Below are positions 23,230 through 35,482 of a stretch of DNA of 64,000 nucleotides, piece by piece. The notes beneath the pieces are model-generated. The model was not told the origin of the DNA. It made no database searches and saw nothing but the letters and a program-made list of their open reading frames with translations. Both the position numbers and the translations under genes were made by a program. The DNA is from Immersiella caudata (taxonomy: Eukaryota; Ascomycota; Sordariomycetes; Sordariales; Lasiosphaeriaceae), in NCBI GenBank assembly GCA_030512335.1, contig JAULSU010000001.1, positions 806,001-870,000 on the forward strand. The letters are read 5' to 3'. How positions within the stretch are numbered: the stretch's first letter is position 1; each line of letters starts with the position of its first letter.

Positions 23230-24565
23230 GATGAGTCGTGGACTTGTACCTTTACACAGCACTGGCCATTCTTGGCTTTGTTTTCGAGTTATCATTTATT
23301 TCTATTCTTTGCGATAATGATACATGACTGGGTGAAATTACATGGAAAATCCAGAAAGACCCTAAAAATAACAACAGGTGGTAGAAAATGCCCTGCACCA
23401 CGGAACACCAAAAAAAGAAAAGAAAAAAGCTAACCCACAACAATGCAGAAGACAACACATTATCGAAACCTTCGCCATTTACAGCTAAATCCGAAAGCAT
23501 GATCTGGCCACACGTCCGGCAATTTCTATTCCTTTGCAAATGCTCTTGGGACTGCGAGTGAACAGTGGCGCTTGTGAGGACTGCGATGCTGAAACATCTG
23601 GGTGTGTTTAGGTTGCCCGCTGTTCAGCCCTGACTGACCCCTGTTGACCCACCAAGGTAGGGACCGGCCCAAGACGGATTACCCAGCACGTTAGGGCTGA
23701 AAGCGGCGCTCTTGCGCAAACCAAATTCTGGCCAACTTGGGTACTGGCTTAACTTGGCTTGGCACTTGCAGCGGGTGGATTTGACTTGGTGGATTCCAGA
23801 TTTGATTTGGCTTGGTGAGTTACCAGGATTTGCGGCTAGCCCTTACCTAACCCTGGGCTTGACAAACCGCTTTACCGAATCAGCTCTGGATTTGACTTGC
23901 CAAGACCTCAAAAACTACCAGATTTGGCTTGATTTGGCTTAATTTGACTTGACCTGACTTGGCTAGATTTGGCTGGCGCAGAGCGCTGGCTGAAAGAGCC
24001 CCTCCAAACACACACAGACCAAGCTATTTGCTCACCGTTGCCGCCACGCCTGCGGTTGCGCGCCTCTGGGTGGTTTCCGTTCGCATTCTGCTGGACCATG
24101 GCGCGGTGACTGGGCAGAAATGGAAGCATGGACCAGGCAGATCCAAACCAAAGGACTTTGAGCACAGTGTCCTCTCTGGTGCATCAGAGGTCACTTTTTA
24201 AAACATAGATTTGTATTCACGGTCTCCTTCAGGCAGTGGTCGATCCAGCGTGGGGGCTAAGGAGCCGAGACAAGTGCTCGGTTGGGATGCCCCACATTAT
24301 GACGGTGCTGCAAGAGCTGCCAGGTAATCCGGGATGGTTCCCGCTCATGCAGCCAAAAGTAATCACCGTTGTAATCTCACGTTATATCACCCACCTGTCT
24401 TCGACGCCCCTCACCTATAAACAGTTGACCAAACTCAAACCCCCCTCCCCCCCCCCTCCGCCATCATTCATCCGCTGCCATCATATCTTCAAGTGCATCT
24501 TCCCCAACCTTTTCAACTCTGTCCACTTTCCCCTTGAAAAACAACCCCCCCCCCCCCCAAAAAAA
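23230..24565. other. intergenic region with degenerate TTGGCTT repeats
   Basis: About 1.3 kb without a supported gene. Between about 23730 and 23975 there are many irregular copies of a seven-to-ten-base word (TTGGCTT, TTGACTT, GATTTG). A C-run followed by A-run (24545-24565) lies just before the next ATG. Confidence 0.5.
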
Positions 24566-25039
24566 ATGGCAATACTGAAAGCCTCCACCTCGGTTCCCCT
24601 CTTTGCGCGTTTCATCCTCCTCATCTTCGAACCCATCTCTACATTTTACGGAGTCTACCTCGCCTTTGTTGACCCCGCCGATCTCATCACGAACCACTTC
24701 TCGCGAAATACCCTCAGCTACGCCCCCGAGACCCAAGTCCTGTACTCCCAGCTCGGCGGGATGTGGGTTTTCCTGGCTCTTGTCGAGGCTTTGGTGCTCA
24801 GCTCATTTGATGACCTGCGGCTCTGGAAGCGAATTGCGTTTTGCCTGTTAGTTTGTGATGTGTTTTATTATTACGCCATGACTGGACCAGTTGGGGGTTG
24901 GGTGGCATACTGGGACATGAGGGAGTGGACGGGCTGGGAGTTTTTTACGACCGGGTATTTGTTGATGTTGACGTCTGCGAGGTTGTCTGTGTTGTTTTCA
25001 GGAGGTGTCGAGGAGGAGGTGAAGGGCAAGGGGGAGTGA
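24566..25039 (+). CDS. DUF7704-type four-pass membrane protein
   Basis: Single exon, 157 residues. Four hydrophobic segments are visible: residues about 12-34 (FARFILLIFEPISTFYGVYL), 66-85 (MWVFLALVEALVLSS), 92-112 (IAFCLLVCDVFYYYAM) and 130-150. The opening FEPISTFYGVYLAFVDP matches the small fungal membrane family annotated as DUF7704. Function unknown. The ATG at 24566 directly follows a poly-C/poly-A run, an unusual leader. The only other Met nearby would remove TM1. Confidence 0.75.
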   Translation: MAILKASTSVPLFARFILLIFEPISTFYGVYLAFVDPADLITNHFSRNTLSYAPETQVLYSQLGGMWVFLALVEALVLSSFDDLRLWKRIAFCLLVCDVFYYYAMTGPVGGWVAYWDMREWTGWEFFTTGYLLMLTSARLSVLFSGGVEEEVKGKGE

Positions 25040-25765
25040 GACACAATGGCTTTGTCTTGGAGAAGGTCCGTGTCTCCGAAGGGTCTCGGCGTTGGATTTG
25101 ATTGACATGTGAATGCCAAGGCCCGATGGCTCTTGGCGTTGAGCCAGGAGGTACCCACTGGGTCTCCACGAGCGACGATGCAAACTTGCTCAATTGACCG
25201 CTGAATGCCCCGCTGCATTCCGCTGCCAGCGGCCATGCAACCACAAACCTCTCACAGTCTCAGGGTAGATGATGCCAGGGCAAAACCACCCCTTAAGGCT
25301 CATGGCTAATTATTGGCCGTTTTCGCTCATTTGCTGCCTAAGCTATGGTACTAATCAATTTTGAGGGTCAACCCCCGCGGTTTTATTTCTGTGGTGCCAG
25401 TGGTGTGAGAATTGGTCGCAGCAAAGGTGCCCCGAAATTTGTGGGCAGGGGTGACACATGATGTGGCGCCACTTTGTGCGCAAACTTGCTCAAATGGCAG
25501 CAAAACCCACGGCCCTGCGCGCTCGTCGCCAACACCCCATTGGCCATATGCAGGTGCCATGGTTTGCCTTTTGGGTCAGATTGGAGAACGTGGTGGTGAG
25601 ACCTCGCGTGAAAGAGATATCTTCTTGATCGCGCCCAATTCAATCTTGGGCTCTTCCCCAGTCTGCCTGCTGAACTATCGCGTTGAACCAATATTCAGCC
25701 TGAGCCCATTCGGCTTGAATCCAGGCCATCTTTACTCCTCCCTTCACCCAACGCGGTTGACCACA
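25040..25765. other. intergenic region
   Basis: About 725 bp upstream of the copper transporter gene; likely promoter. No supported gene or repeat. Confidence 0.4.
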
Positions 25766-26566
25766 ATGGACCACTCGGGGCATTCTATGCCGTCCACCAC
25801 GGCGAGTGCAGGCGCGGCCGCTTCCACGGCAGCAATGGGCGATCACGGTGACATGGACCACGGCATGGGAGACGGCTGCAAGATCTCTGTAAGCTCAACC
25901 TGCAGCGCTGATAGTTGGTGTCGAGAACGTGGTGGAGACTGACATGGCCAACGCAGATGCTCTGGAACTGGTACACCATCGACACATGCTTCATCTCCTC
26001 AAGTTGGCACGTCCGCAGCGCCGGCATGTTTGCAGGATCTTGCATCGGCGTCATCCTCTTGGTCATGCTCCTCGAGCTCCTGCGACGAAGTGTAAAGGAG
26101 TACGACCGGTATCTCGTCCGCAAACATCTCGCCGGGCAAACAACCGCGGCAAGCAGCGACCGTGCAAACATTCTGCCCAAAGACAGCGACGTTGTCACTG
26201 TGGCTCCGTTACAAAACGGGTACAAACCCAAGCTGCTGGAGCAGGCTGTACGAGCGTTGCTGCACACGTGTCAGTTTGCAGTTGCGTATTTTGTCATGCT
26301 GTACGTTGAGTCTCGCCTTACTCACCGATTCGAAGGGCAAGGAAACTGACAGCTGGTAGGCTTGCCATGTACTACAACGGGTACATCATCATCTGCATCT
26401 TCATTGGTGCTTATATCGGTTCTTTTATCTTCCAGTGGGAGGCCTTTGGATCGTACGTGCCAACACCCAATGTTGCCTCTTCTGCAGGATGAAAAGGTCG
26501 AGCTAACAGTTTTGTAGGGCATCTCAGACCACGGCTGCTAGGGAGGCGACGGTTTGCTGCGGGTGA
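25766..26566 (+). CDS. Ctr-family copper transporter
   Basis: Four exons (25766-25888, 25957-26300, 26360-26452, 26518-26566) give 202 residues. The N-terminus is Met/His-rich (MDHSGHSM ... DHGDMDHGMGDGC), as expected for the extracellular copper-binding arm. TM1 follows NWYTIDTCFISSSWHV. TM2 contains the MxxxM motif (MLLAM, formed across the second intron), and TM3 contains GxxxG (GAYIG). These are the selectivity-filter and packing motifs of trimeric Ctr channels, which import Cu(I) at the plasma or vacuolar membrane. The C-terminus ends with a Cys-Cys pair (TVCCG), a usual metal-handling tail. The gene looks intact. Confidence 0.9.
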
Positions 26567-27219
26567 CGTCTCGGTTTGACTTTTAGCGTGGAGTGATGAA
26601 CTGAGCTTGATTTGGATTATTACCTAGTTCCAGGGTGGTGTACCTATAACAATGGCTTTATGGCCATCTACAATTATTGAAAGCGAGGGCGAGTGGGGCA
26701 GATGAGCTCGTTGACAAAGTGGGCGTGTACTTTGCGGACTCATTTCTACCTTTAGCACTGCTGCAACCATCTCGATAGCCGATTGGGGGTGTCTTGATGT
26801 ATAAGAATGAAGCTCTTGATAAATTACCTAGCCTTACATGGCACTTCTGTCGCCTGCAACAGGATTCACCGTAAAGCTCCGGGGGTAAAGGGGTCGCTTC
26901 TTGCATCTGACAACTCCTGGGTTCGCCTGGAAGATGCAATTCCCCGTACCTGTCCCAGGGAGGTACCAATTTGCTTCGAGCGCTGCTGCCATCCGAAGTG
27001 CAGGAGCAAACCCTTCACATGTCTCCACTTTTTCCGCGGGTGCTTCTTTTCGCGGCGATCGATCTCCATTCTTTTTTTTCGTCAACAACATTGCTCTTGT
27101 CCAATCCTCGGAAATATCTCTTGTCGGCAGCCAGAGCCGCTGCGACAAAACGCCATGGAGCTGTCCGAAATATCGACCGTTTCCCTTCCGTGCGTCATGC
27201 TCGAGCCGCAGTTGACGCC

Positions 27220-28421
27220 ACCACAACCAAGTCTTCTGATCTGTTCGAAGACGAGGTTACTGATACGAGATACTCAGTGTTTCGATACCCAGTCTGCGAG
27301 ACTTTGTATGCCCACATTCGCATTCTAAAAATAATGTATCATTACCCCTATCTCCGCTTCGCTGCTCTTCTAGCGGATGCCGGCTGGTACCGATTTGAGA
27401 AGGGTCTTTTGCACAGATTCGCATCCTTCTTATCCAGTGCAGAAATCATGCTAGTATGCAGAATTCACTCTGGGGGGGGATGAAGACGATAGCATCCGTT
27501 GTTATATTGACTTTTGCCTCGGCCTGATCTACACCGACATCAACCGGCCAGACCTGGCTTTCAATGACAAAGAGGCAAACCCCACAAGGCGGGAAGCCAC
27601 TTGCGAGAGCATCGGTTAAGACTTGTGGATGCGTGCCTTGGAACCGCCTACTCCGAGATGAGAGTCGCGCTTGCTCAAGCTGGACGGCTCGGCGAAGCCA
27701 TTGAAGCCTTTGAGCGAGAGATGGAGATCAGGAAGACAATGGGGGAAACAAGGCTGCCTTCGAAGGACGTCAATTACACCATGGCCCTCATGCTCCGCGG
27801 AGACCTGGAAAAAGCGGAGAAGGTGTTGTTGGAAGGCGTGAAGACCTGGGAATTGAGCGGTAGCCCGGTCACGCTGAGGCACAATCAGCCTTCTGTTGCT
27901 TCTACTGTCCCGAACTAACATCTCTTCACAAGATTGGGCGATTCTTCCAGGCTCTCAGAAACTTTCACAGCACACAGAAACAGAAACGGTACGACGAGGC
28001 CTACAAGTACGACCAGAAGTCACTGCACTTTTCATCGAGGCGATGGGTCCACAATTCTACCGAGCAGCAGACCTGCAACACGTATGCGTCTTGTACCTCT
28101 TCAGATTGGGGTGCGATAAGGAGGCACTGTAAGTCTAAATTAGTCTTAAAACTTTTCATTGGATGTGCTAACAACTTCCAGCACCACTCTCGACGCCGAC
28201 CTGGAGTGCTGGACTCCCAATGCCGAGCTCTTCCAGCTCGAGATGGCGCACACCACGTGGGTCAAGACCAAGCTGCTGGAGAAGGATCAGCCGATGGAAC
28301 ATTGGTTGGGTTCAAAGAGGTCACGCGTATCAGGGAGAAGCTGGTACCGGATGGCCAAAGAAATATGAGAACCTTGACGGATAAAGATTTCGACTCTCTT
28401 CTGGAGTATCGGTCGAGATGA
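27220..28421 (+). pseudogene. decayed TPR-repeat protein gene
   Basis: TPR-like coding blocks appear in order but in changing frames. They are ALLADAGWYRFEKGLL (about 27370), IDFCLGLIYTDINRPDLAF (about 27510), then TAYSEMRVALAQAGRLGEAIEAFEREMEIRK with YTMALMLRGDLEKAEKVLLE (27640-27840), then RYDEAYKYDQKSL, LFIEAMGPQFYRAADLQHV, an apparently usable intron (from about 28130 to 28181), LDADLECWTPNAELFQLEMAHTTW, and finally REKLVPDGQRNM ... DSLLEYRSR. Frame changes fall near 27600, between 28020 and 28035, and near 28310; a stop also falls at 27618-27620 in one frame. Such TPR proteins are common in fungal genomes, sometimes as tails of STAND/NB-ARC receptors. It is non-functional as it stands. 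Confidence 0.7.
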
Positions 28422-28833
28422 AGATGCCTCAGACATGTCCTAATGGTCAAATAACATGGCTCGGTGGCTAGACGAGAAATAGGAAGAACAACTGGCAGGA
28501 AATCGTATGACACAATGCAATTGTTTCATGACCTGTGAAATTTTCAACCCAATTCATTGCAGTGTCGCCAATATAGTCTTCTGCCATTTCCATGTAAGTG
28601 CCAGCAGTCGGCATTTTGGTGACGCGATTAATTGGTGCGGGAACATGCCGTCCATATCCATGCTGATCCTTCCAATCCGGGCGACATCTCCGTGCTCAGG
28701 ATTCGAGTGTGTGTCCCCATACGACCTTGCTGACAAAGACCGTTCCGCAAATATAGTAGATCGAACTCTCACACTCTTCAAATGATCACAATCCGGGGTT
28801 CAGCGTGTTACAATACCAAGAGATCATCCTAAC

Positions 28834-29745
28834 ATGGCCGACGAACATTGCACTCTCATCAACCCTCCTCTCCTCCATGCTATCCGAGAAACCATCTTCC
28901 CCTTCTCAGAAACGGAGCCTCTCGACTTCACGCTCGTTGCCGACCAGGGATTCGGAGGAAGACGTACGCCAACCACACCCGACAACATCCGCAAACAAGT
29001 CTGGCAGTTTCTGGTCGCGCTCAGCAAACTCGGCCTCGACAATGTCCCCGACATGGCAACCTTCCTCCCTCCCCCTTCCGATCCCGACTTCGCCCGCCAA
29101 GCTATGGGCCTACAACTCCTCCTCGACCAAATGCCACGGCGCCTCTGTCGGGGCGCAGACTGCCGCTGGACAAATGCCTACTTCGACATCATCAGTCTCA
29201 AGTACGCGCAAACGCTAGACTCCCTCCCGGAAACCCAAAAACCCTGGTCATGGTCGCAGTGGAAAGACTCCAGCACCCTCGACTACTGGGTTCTCGTCCG
29301 GACTTGCTTCGTCGTCCCGTTCACGCATACCGATCAAATTGAGATGCAAGACCGCTCCTTGGCTTTCTCGGAGGAGACGCGCAGGGTGATCGAGACCGCA
29401 ACCGGTAGCGTGGATCCATATCGCGCGCGGCGGGCGGAGTTGTTATTGGATATCTACGCCTTTCCGCGCGTCATCAAAGAGGGTCCGCCGAAGGAGGGAG
29501 TCAAGATTCAGGATTACACGTACTGGGTTTTCATGCTGATGGATGTGCACAAGCCGCTGGTGGAGAGGTTTGGGCGGTATCCGTATCGGAATGCATATTT
29601 TGGAAGGGAGGATACGGCGGAGGAGGTGGAGTGGTTTGGGAAGACGGGGGATTTTGCGCGGCCGGAGGAGGAGGCGAGGGACCGGTTGAGGGCTGATTTT
29701 GAAGGTGGGGTTTGGACGCCATTGGATGAGGGGCTGCACTTGTGA
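28834..29745 (+). CDS. DUF924-family protein
   Basis: Single exon, 303 residues. DUF924 hallmarks are visible: LQLLLDQMPRRLCRG near residue 90 (family pattern LLLDQF.RN..R), then VVPFTHTDQIEMQDRSLAF near residue 170 (pattern PF.HSE....Q). The family forms an all-helical TPR-like fold of unknown biochemical role, widespread in bacteria and fungi. The codon choice shifts from C-ending in the first two thirds to G-ending in the last third, a pattern also seen in other genes of this window. The start is the first Met. Confidence 0.8.
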   Translation: MADEHCTLINPPLLHAIRETIFPFSETEPLDFTLVADQGFGGRRTPTTPDNIRKQVWQFLVALSKLGLDNVPDMATFLPPPSDPDFARQAMGLQLLLDQMPRRLCRGADCRWTNAYFDIISLKYAQTLDSLPETQKPWSWSQWKDSSTLDYWVLVRTCFVVPFTHTDQIEMQDRSLAFSEETRRVIETATGSVDPYRARRAELLLDIYAFPRVIKEGPPKEGVKIQDYTYWVFMLMDVHKPLVERFGRYPYRNAYFGREDTAEEVEWFGKTGDFARPEEEARDRLRADFEGGVWTPLDEGLHL

Positions 29746-30144
29746 CGGTTCGAGAAATTTTCTTCGAGCAATGTGCATTGCGTGAGGGGTGGTTGGCCAT
29801 CAAAGTCATTGTTTTCGGACAGTTTGCCGGGTGGACAGCGGCGGTTGCCCTAATGTGGGGTCTTCTATGGTCATCGCACACTCTCCTAGACAACACATTA
29901 GCCATCGCACAAATTCAAGTGGCCGCTTCTGCATACGTCAGAACATCTACCTCTTAGTGCTAAGCACAACGATCTTTATAAAACCAGAGGAAATGTGGTG
30001 GTGAGGCTTGATGAGCTGCAACTTTTCAGATCCGATTCTGCCTGCTGTGGTCCGAGCGAAGCGGGGTATTCAAAAAGGAAGCGCGCCACGACTTCCATCG
30101 GGCGCTGCCCGTTTGTGTCAGTCAAGATCAAAGCCTTTACCAAG
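29746..30144. other. intergenic region
   Basis: About 400 bp between a plus-strand stop and the next plus-strand start; no feature recognised. Confidence 0.4.
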
Positions 30145-32421
30145 ATGGATCTCTCCATCGACAAAGACACGGGCTGCGGCTTCTGCCAGGCCTTTGTCAC
30201 AGCGCTCAGGGACACCTACACCAATGTCGTTCGCCCGGGCATACCTGCCGAGCTAGGGAAGATGGACAAATTTGGATGGACGTTCCGCGACAAGATACCG
30301 CATTTGCCCGCCCTGGCCCGTAGCGCAAATACAGGATGCTCGTGGTGCGAGCTTCTCAGCAATGGAATCAAGATCCCCCCTGGAACACGGTTCGACAACG
30401 ATACCGAGGATCAGGATATCACAATCACCTTTCATGGTTCCGAAGCTGCTTCGAACAAAACATCGGGGGCTCTGGGGAACATTCGGCTTCTGGCCATGTA
30501 CATGACCGCTCCCTCTGACGGGTCCTTCGCGCCGTGCTGGGGAGGCGGGCCGTGCTGTGGGTATCTCAGAGTGGTGGACACCGATGGTATGACTCTCCCA
30601 CCGGCAAGCGATGACCCGGTGTACTGATGATTCCCAGATTTCGCGCCCCTTTCTGAAGGGAACTCACAGAAAATACGGGCTGCGATCGGATTCTGTGCGA
30701 ATGGGCACACATCCTGCCCCTTATCAGACCCGACGGCGAACCCTCTGAGGCTCCTCAACATCACGAGCGACGACAACATTAAGCTCGAGAACACGGCGAC
30801 GGAAAAGCACACATACGCCGCCCTAAGCTACTGTTGGGGCAGTTCCAAGTCTATCGAGGCAGCAAAGACAACACAACACAACCTTGAAGAGAGAACTTCT
30901 CGCGGGCTGCCTCTCAGCTCATTACCCGCAACGCTCAGAGACGCTGTGCTCGTAGCACGGTCCATCGGCATTGACTACCTATGGATTGATGCCCTCTGCA
31001 TCGTGCAGGACTGTCACAAGGAATGGGCTGCCGAGGCTCAGAAGATGATGCAGTACTACGGCATTGCCCTTGTCACCATTGTTCCCATATACTCCCAGTC
31101 GGCTGGTTCCGGGATGAGGCTGGGCAAAAACCTACCGTTCGTTCGCCGATTTGCTGGGCCTTGGAATGCTGACTTCGGTTCTGATCTCGTATTGTCCCCC
31201 AAAATCAGGGGAGCCCCAAGCCCCGACGATGTCATTTACAGCTCTGTCTGGGACAAGCGCGGATGGACATACCAGGAGAAGCTGAACTCGGCCCGCGTTT
31301 TGTACGTCTTTAACCACCACCTGAGATTGGAATGCCGCGATGGATCGTGGGATACATTGTCGGGCTGGACTGCAACGCCGAACACGTCATGGCGGTTCAT
31401 TCCTATTGGCGGCGTTTCCGCCGATAGCCCAACAACGGAAAGGCGCAAGGGGCCAGATAACGACGGATGGACAGAGTTGGTTGACCGGTATACGATGAGG
31501 CAACTGACCAACCGCAGGGATCGATGGCTTGCCTTCTCTGGTATCGTGGAAGGGTTTTCCCAGGCCACCGGGCGTCAGGTCGTTGCCGGTCTGAGAAAGG
31601 AATGGCTGCTTGAGGACACGGTCTCGTGGCGGTCACCAGATCCTTGGCCCCCTCTCCATCCCGACTTACGCAATTCCGCGGTTCGGGACCAGCAATCTCT
31701 TCTCAACAAGAGTTCCACCTTCCCATTCAGGCACGCCGCCTGCAACACAATGGTCTGCGAAAGAACAGAGCAACATGATGCCTCGGAATGTGGTAACGAC
31801 CACTTTCCTTCGTGGAGCTGGCTATCCGGAGAATGGTCTAATCACAAACAAGGGGTCGAGTTCGGCTGGGCCTCCATTCTTGAACCAGAGAAAGAGCCTC
31901 GGGCCAAGCTGCTCGCCATCCTCAACGACAACGGAGATCCATCTTTCACTAAGCTCCAGGTATCTGGACCAGTCCTGCACACGGACGCAATCTTGGCAAT
32001 CGTGTCCCACGCCCGGGACCACTCTTTGACGATCGACCCCAACTGTAGGCCCAGGATTGTTTTTCTCGATGAAGCATATGACGACAAGTATGCTTGCTCG
32101 TGTCAGCCCGAGCATGAATCCCTTGATTGCGAGGCTATCAACATCATCGCTTCGCTTTCACCCGCACCATCGGCGCTGTTAATCGGCCAGTCTGATTTCG
32201 ACATTATCCCAACGCATGCGTTCGATAGTCCAAAGCCAGAGCCGCCTCCGTTACACTGGCATTTCCTCCTGTTACAACCTCTAGGCCAGACACCGGCTGC
32301 GCTAATCGAGGACCCGGAGTTCCGGCGCATCGGCACGATGCATGTACCAGGTGATCACCTGGATGAGGGCATCGAACGAGAACTAAGAAACCAAGAGCCG
32401 CAAACACTCGTTCTTGTCTGA
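30145..32421 (+). CDS. HET-domain protein 2
   Basis: Two exons (30145-30586, 30638-32421; intron 51 bp) give 741 residues. The N-terminus has two CxxC pairs (GCGFCQAF, GCSWCELL), common in the zinc-finger-like leader of this HET subgroup. The HET domain begins at YAALSYCWG (about residue 207), continues through YLWIDALCIVQDCHKEW, VWDKRGWTYQEKL, and NRRDRWLAFSGIVEGFS. The C-terminal part contains FPSWSWLSGEW. HET domains mediate vegetative incompatibility and cell death. The gene is intact and differs in type from the other two HET genes, whose domains lie at the very N-terminus. Confidence 0.9.
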
Positions 32422-32468
32422 ACGACCGTCTCTTGCTTGAGTCAATCATTGTGTTGGGGCTCCGATGC

Positions 32469-33239
32469 CTACTGCAGCTCAGCGTTCAGATATCCATATT
32501 TCTCCACCAGACTCTTCACCTTTCGAGCAGCAGCGCCTCAATGACCCTAACATCGACGCCCACCATGGTCTCAGCCATGCACAGAGCATTGTAGATGGCC
32601 TCCTCAGTTGCATCCGCAGCTGCTTCAAAAAGCCCGTGGATGGTCTGATCATCCAACACCTGCACATCCATCGGTGCCGGCTTCCACGGATCCACCGCCC
32701 TCTTGTTCGCCGTCACCGTCTGCACCGGAATCTCACTCGTCGTCGAAAACCCCAAAAAGATATCCCCCGATGGATTATGCCCGACCCCTCTAACCCTCGA
32801 TAGCCCACACTTCGCCTTCTTCGCCACCATCTGCAAGTGCAATGGATGCAACGACGCATCTGTCGCCAACACCACAATAATAATCCCATCCTTCCCATTC
32901 TTCTCCTTTTCCAACCCCTCCAACGCCTCCCTCCTACCCTCATCCTCCTTCGCCCTCCTCTCCATCTCCTTCTGCAACACCCTCCCCACAGGCACCCCCC
33001 CCAATCCTCAACGCATCCTGCTTCCCATAATTCGCCTGCACCAGCGCCGCAACCGTATACCTCCTCTCCCCGACCCCGTCTCTCCCCAACCCCCCACCAT
33101 TCTACTGCTACTCCTCGTCCCACCCTTCAAAATGACAAGCCACCCCCATTCCACCCCCGGTATTCCCCTCCACCCTCTCCGCACTCACGGAGTCAATTCC
33201 CCGTACCACATGCTCCGGCCTCACCGCAAACTGACTAAT
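32469..33239 (-). pseudogene. C-terminal half of a broken S58 (DmpA-type) aminopeptidase gene
   Basis: On the minus strand the segment starts [16 protein letters not shown], continues [54 protein letters not shown] and ATEEAIYNALCMAETM, and ends AELQ-stop. This is the order of the S58/P1 family of self-processing N-terminal-nucleophile peptidases. It is broken by frame changes near 33115, near 33065, at a G8 run (32995-33002) one base too long for the frame, and near 32518. In the family motif DGS.IIVV the Ser I believe to be the nucleophile is Ile here. The 5' half of the same gene lies at 42646-43170. Confidence 0.8.
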
Positions 33240-33827
33240 AGAAGTCGCGACCTAACAATGTAACCACCCCATAATGTAACGTGATCCGTGCGGGCACCCA
33301 TTTCTCAACACTATAAATAAAATATCTATTCCTTAATTGAATTCTATGGAAAAAAATGCCTACTGCATCTCCTTAGCCTTATAAAGGCCTTGAAGCCCAC
33401 AGATAATTATTTCCTTTGCCTGGGCGATAGCTGGCGTAAGGTTTACGGCCGGCGTAGCCCTCCGCCGCTTAAGGACTTTACGGCTTATTTTCTTAGCGGT
33501 ATTAGTCTCCTGGATCGTAGCGAACCTATTGTTGGCAGGCTTGTACACCCTTTTCTTCGTGTAGGGCTTTGTTACAAGCTGTTAAATTCTAGCCTCTGAG
33601 AGCGCTAAAGAGGCCCTGTATTTAACAGGGCCTGCCAGTGAGGAAAGCACTGGGTACCCTGCACCTCCTGCGTACCCTGCACCTGCAGCCACCACTCACT
33701 AGCCACAATGTGGCTTCGAACCTTCTGGAATCCAGAAGGCCTCAGGGCCTTCTGAGGCCACATCAGCGATTACAAGGCCTGTGGAGAGCCTCCACCATAC
33801 TATTCTATTATTGTATTAGTAGTAGAA

Positions 33828-33853
33828 AGCTCTGGAATTTCCATTCCAGAGCT
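33828..33853. repeat. perfect inverted repeat, 11-bp arms
   Basis: AGCTCTGGAAT and ATTCCAGAGCT flank four bases. One of several palindromes in this block. Confidence 0.9.
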
Positions 33854-34646
33854 CCCACAGCCTATAACTAGCCATCTCCTCTCCTGTAATTAGCTTTCCT
33901 CTCGAGCAAGCAATCTACTTCCTTCAGCTGAGTACTACTCACTGAAGCAAGTAATTCACAAGCAATACAGTTGTTTATTACAGTGCAGAGCTCACTGAAA
34001 CCTTCTGTTTTACAGCGCATAGTTCGCTGTAACTTGTCTTTTAGGCTCTGTAGTACAGGCCTTTGTTTGCTTCCTTCAGCACCTTAGTAAGCTCTGCTGT
34101 CGTACCTTACAGCGCTCCTCCAGAGCACTGTACTTGCACTTCTTCCCCTGACCGGAGCACTGTACTACAGGCTCCCACAGGCTCTCAGGTGCTGTAATAC
34201 AGGCCTGTAGAGTGCTACAAAGCAACAAGGATTAACCCATACAGTAACGAAAGGATTATGTTACGACCTCTGGCCTGTCGATGAGCAGTCGGCAGGGTCG
34301 CTAGGATAGGGGTGTGGGGAGAGGAGTAATACAGAGGCAAGTCCTTACAGACGGGGATTCACTGGTTAATGGTGGTCGTATGTCTCTATAAGACAGAGCA
34401 ACACTCCAAGTGTTGATGCAGTAGGACACAATCGAAATTGGTTCAATTGACGAGCGAATACTTGCGTGAGGAACAGAAGGTTCCTCACACCATCGTGGGT
34501 ACGATGATAGCTATCTATACTAACTAATGAAGATGTAACTTGTACCTTTGATCTGCTGCTCGGTGTTCCTCAGAACAGAGCGACAGAGCAAGTGCTCTGT
34601 CGGTCCTTGATGCTCTGTCCAGAGCGCGCCAAGCCTTCAGAGCGGG

Positions 34647-34669
34647 CAGTGTGAAGTACCTTCACACTG
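34647..34669. repeat. perfect inverted repeat, 10-bp arms
   Basis: CAGTGTGAAG and CTTCACACTG flank TAC. Confidence 0.9.
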
Positions 34670-35439
34670 TGTTTAATACGGTGGCGCCTGCGGGGACACG
34701 TCGGCCCGTTCCGGCCACAAGGGTGGCCCGCAGGTCGTCACAGATTATCCACCCTGTGAAGCCAGGACATAGGAGTCTGTAAGACCGTCGTTCTGGCTGA
34801 GCCGTAATTTTCGCAAAGGGCATTCAAAGTCGCTAGACAGGCAGCCTTATGTTCTTTCATGATAAGCTTTAGTGCCCTCACGAAGAGATCGTTATACCTA
34901 GCACCTTATGTAGCTTAACTTCCGGCAGTGACAAGACTATGAGGAATATTATAGGTGTACTTAAGCTCCTCCTCTCCACAATAGAATTCGAAACGAACTG
35001 GGCAAGTAGCCATGATTTAGAGGATAATATATTAGATTGAACATGAAAGTTACAGGAGAACTGCGCAAATGGATTGTGAATTTGCTCTTAACGTAGAAGC
35101 TAACCATTACATCCCCTGTCGTTTCGTCCTTAGCGTCACACTTTGTCACCTTTTCAGCATACCAGGTGACCTGTACACCCCGGTTTTCAGGGAACGGACG
35201 CTAGACTAACCCACTAAGACATGCGCTATTCTAACCCGTTACGGTAAACTCCCGAACGCCCAGTAAACACCGCAAGCTCAGATTTTGGGCATGTAATTCC
35301 AACACTTTGAAATTGCCAAATCCAAGCGTCGTCGTTCCTCAAGGCTCCTTTAGGCAAACCGCAAGCGGTTTGCGTCTCCTGCCTTGAGGAACGAAGTGAC
35401 GAAAGGTCTTATCCACGGTTGAGCCGGCGATGACTGGAC

Positions 35440-35482
35440 CCACTTTTGGTGGTCAGAGATTGACCACCAAAGGTGGGTCCCC
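35440..35482. repeat. hairpin, about 20-bp arms
   Basis: GGACCCACTTTTGGTGGTCA and TGACCACCAAAGGTGGGTCC are inverted copies with one mismatch, separated by five bases. A second inverted repeat, AACCGCAAGCGGTT, lies within a larger TTCCTCAAGGC..GCCTTGAGGAA pair about 100 bp upstream. Confidence 0.8.

Noticed and set aside
34259..34680. Possible solo LTR starting TGTTACGACC
   Set aside because: No matching end, no second copy in the window and no clear target-site duplication. Kept only as a remark in the region entry.
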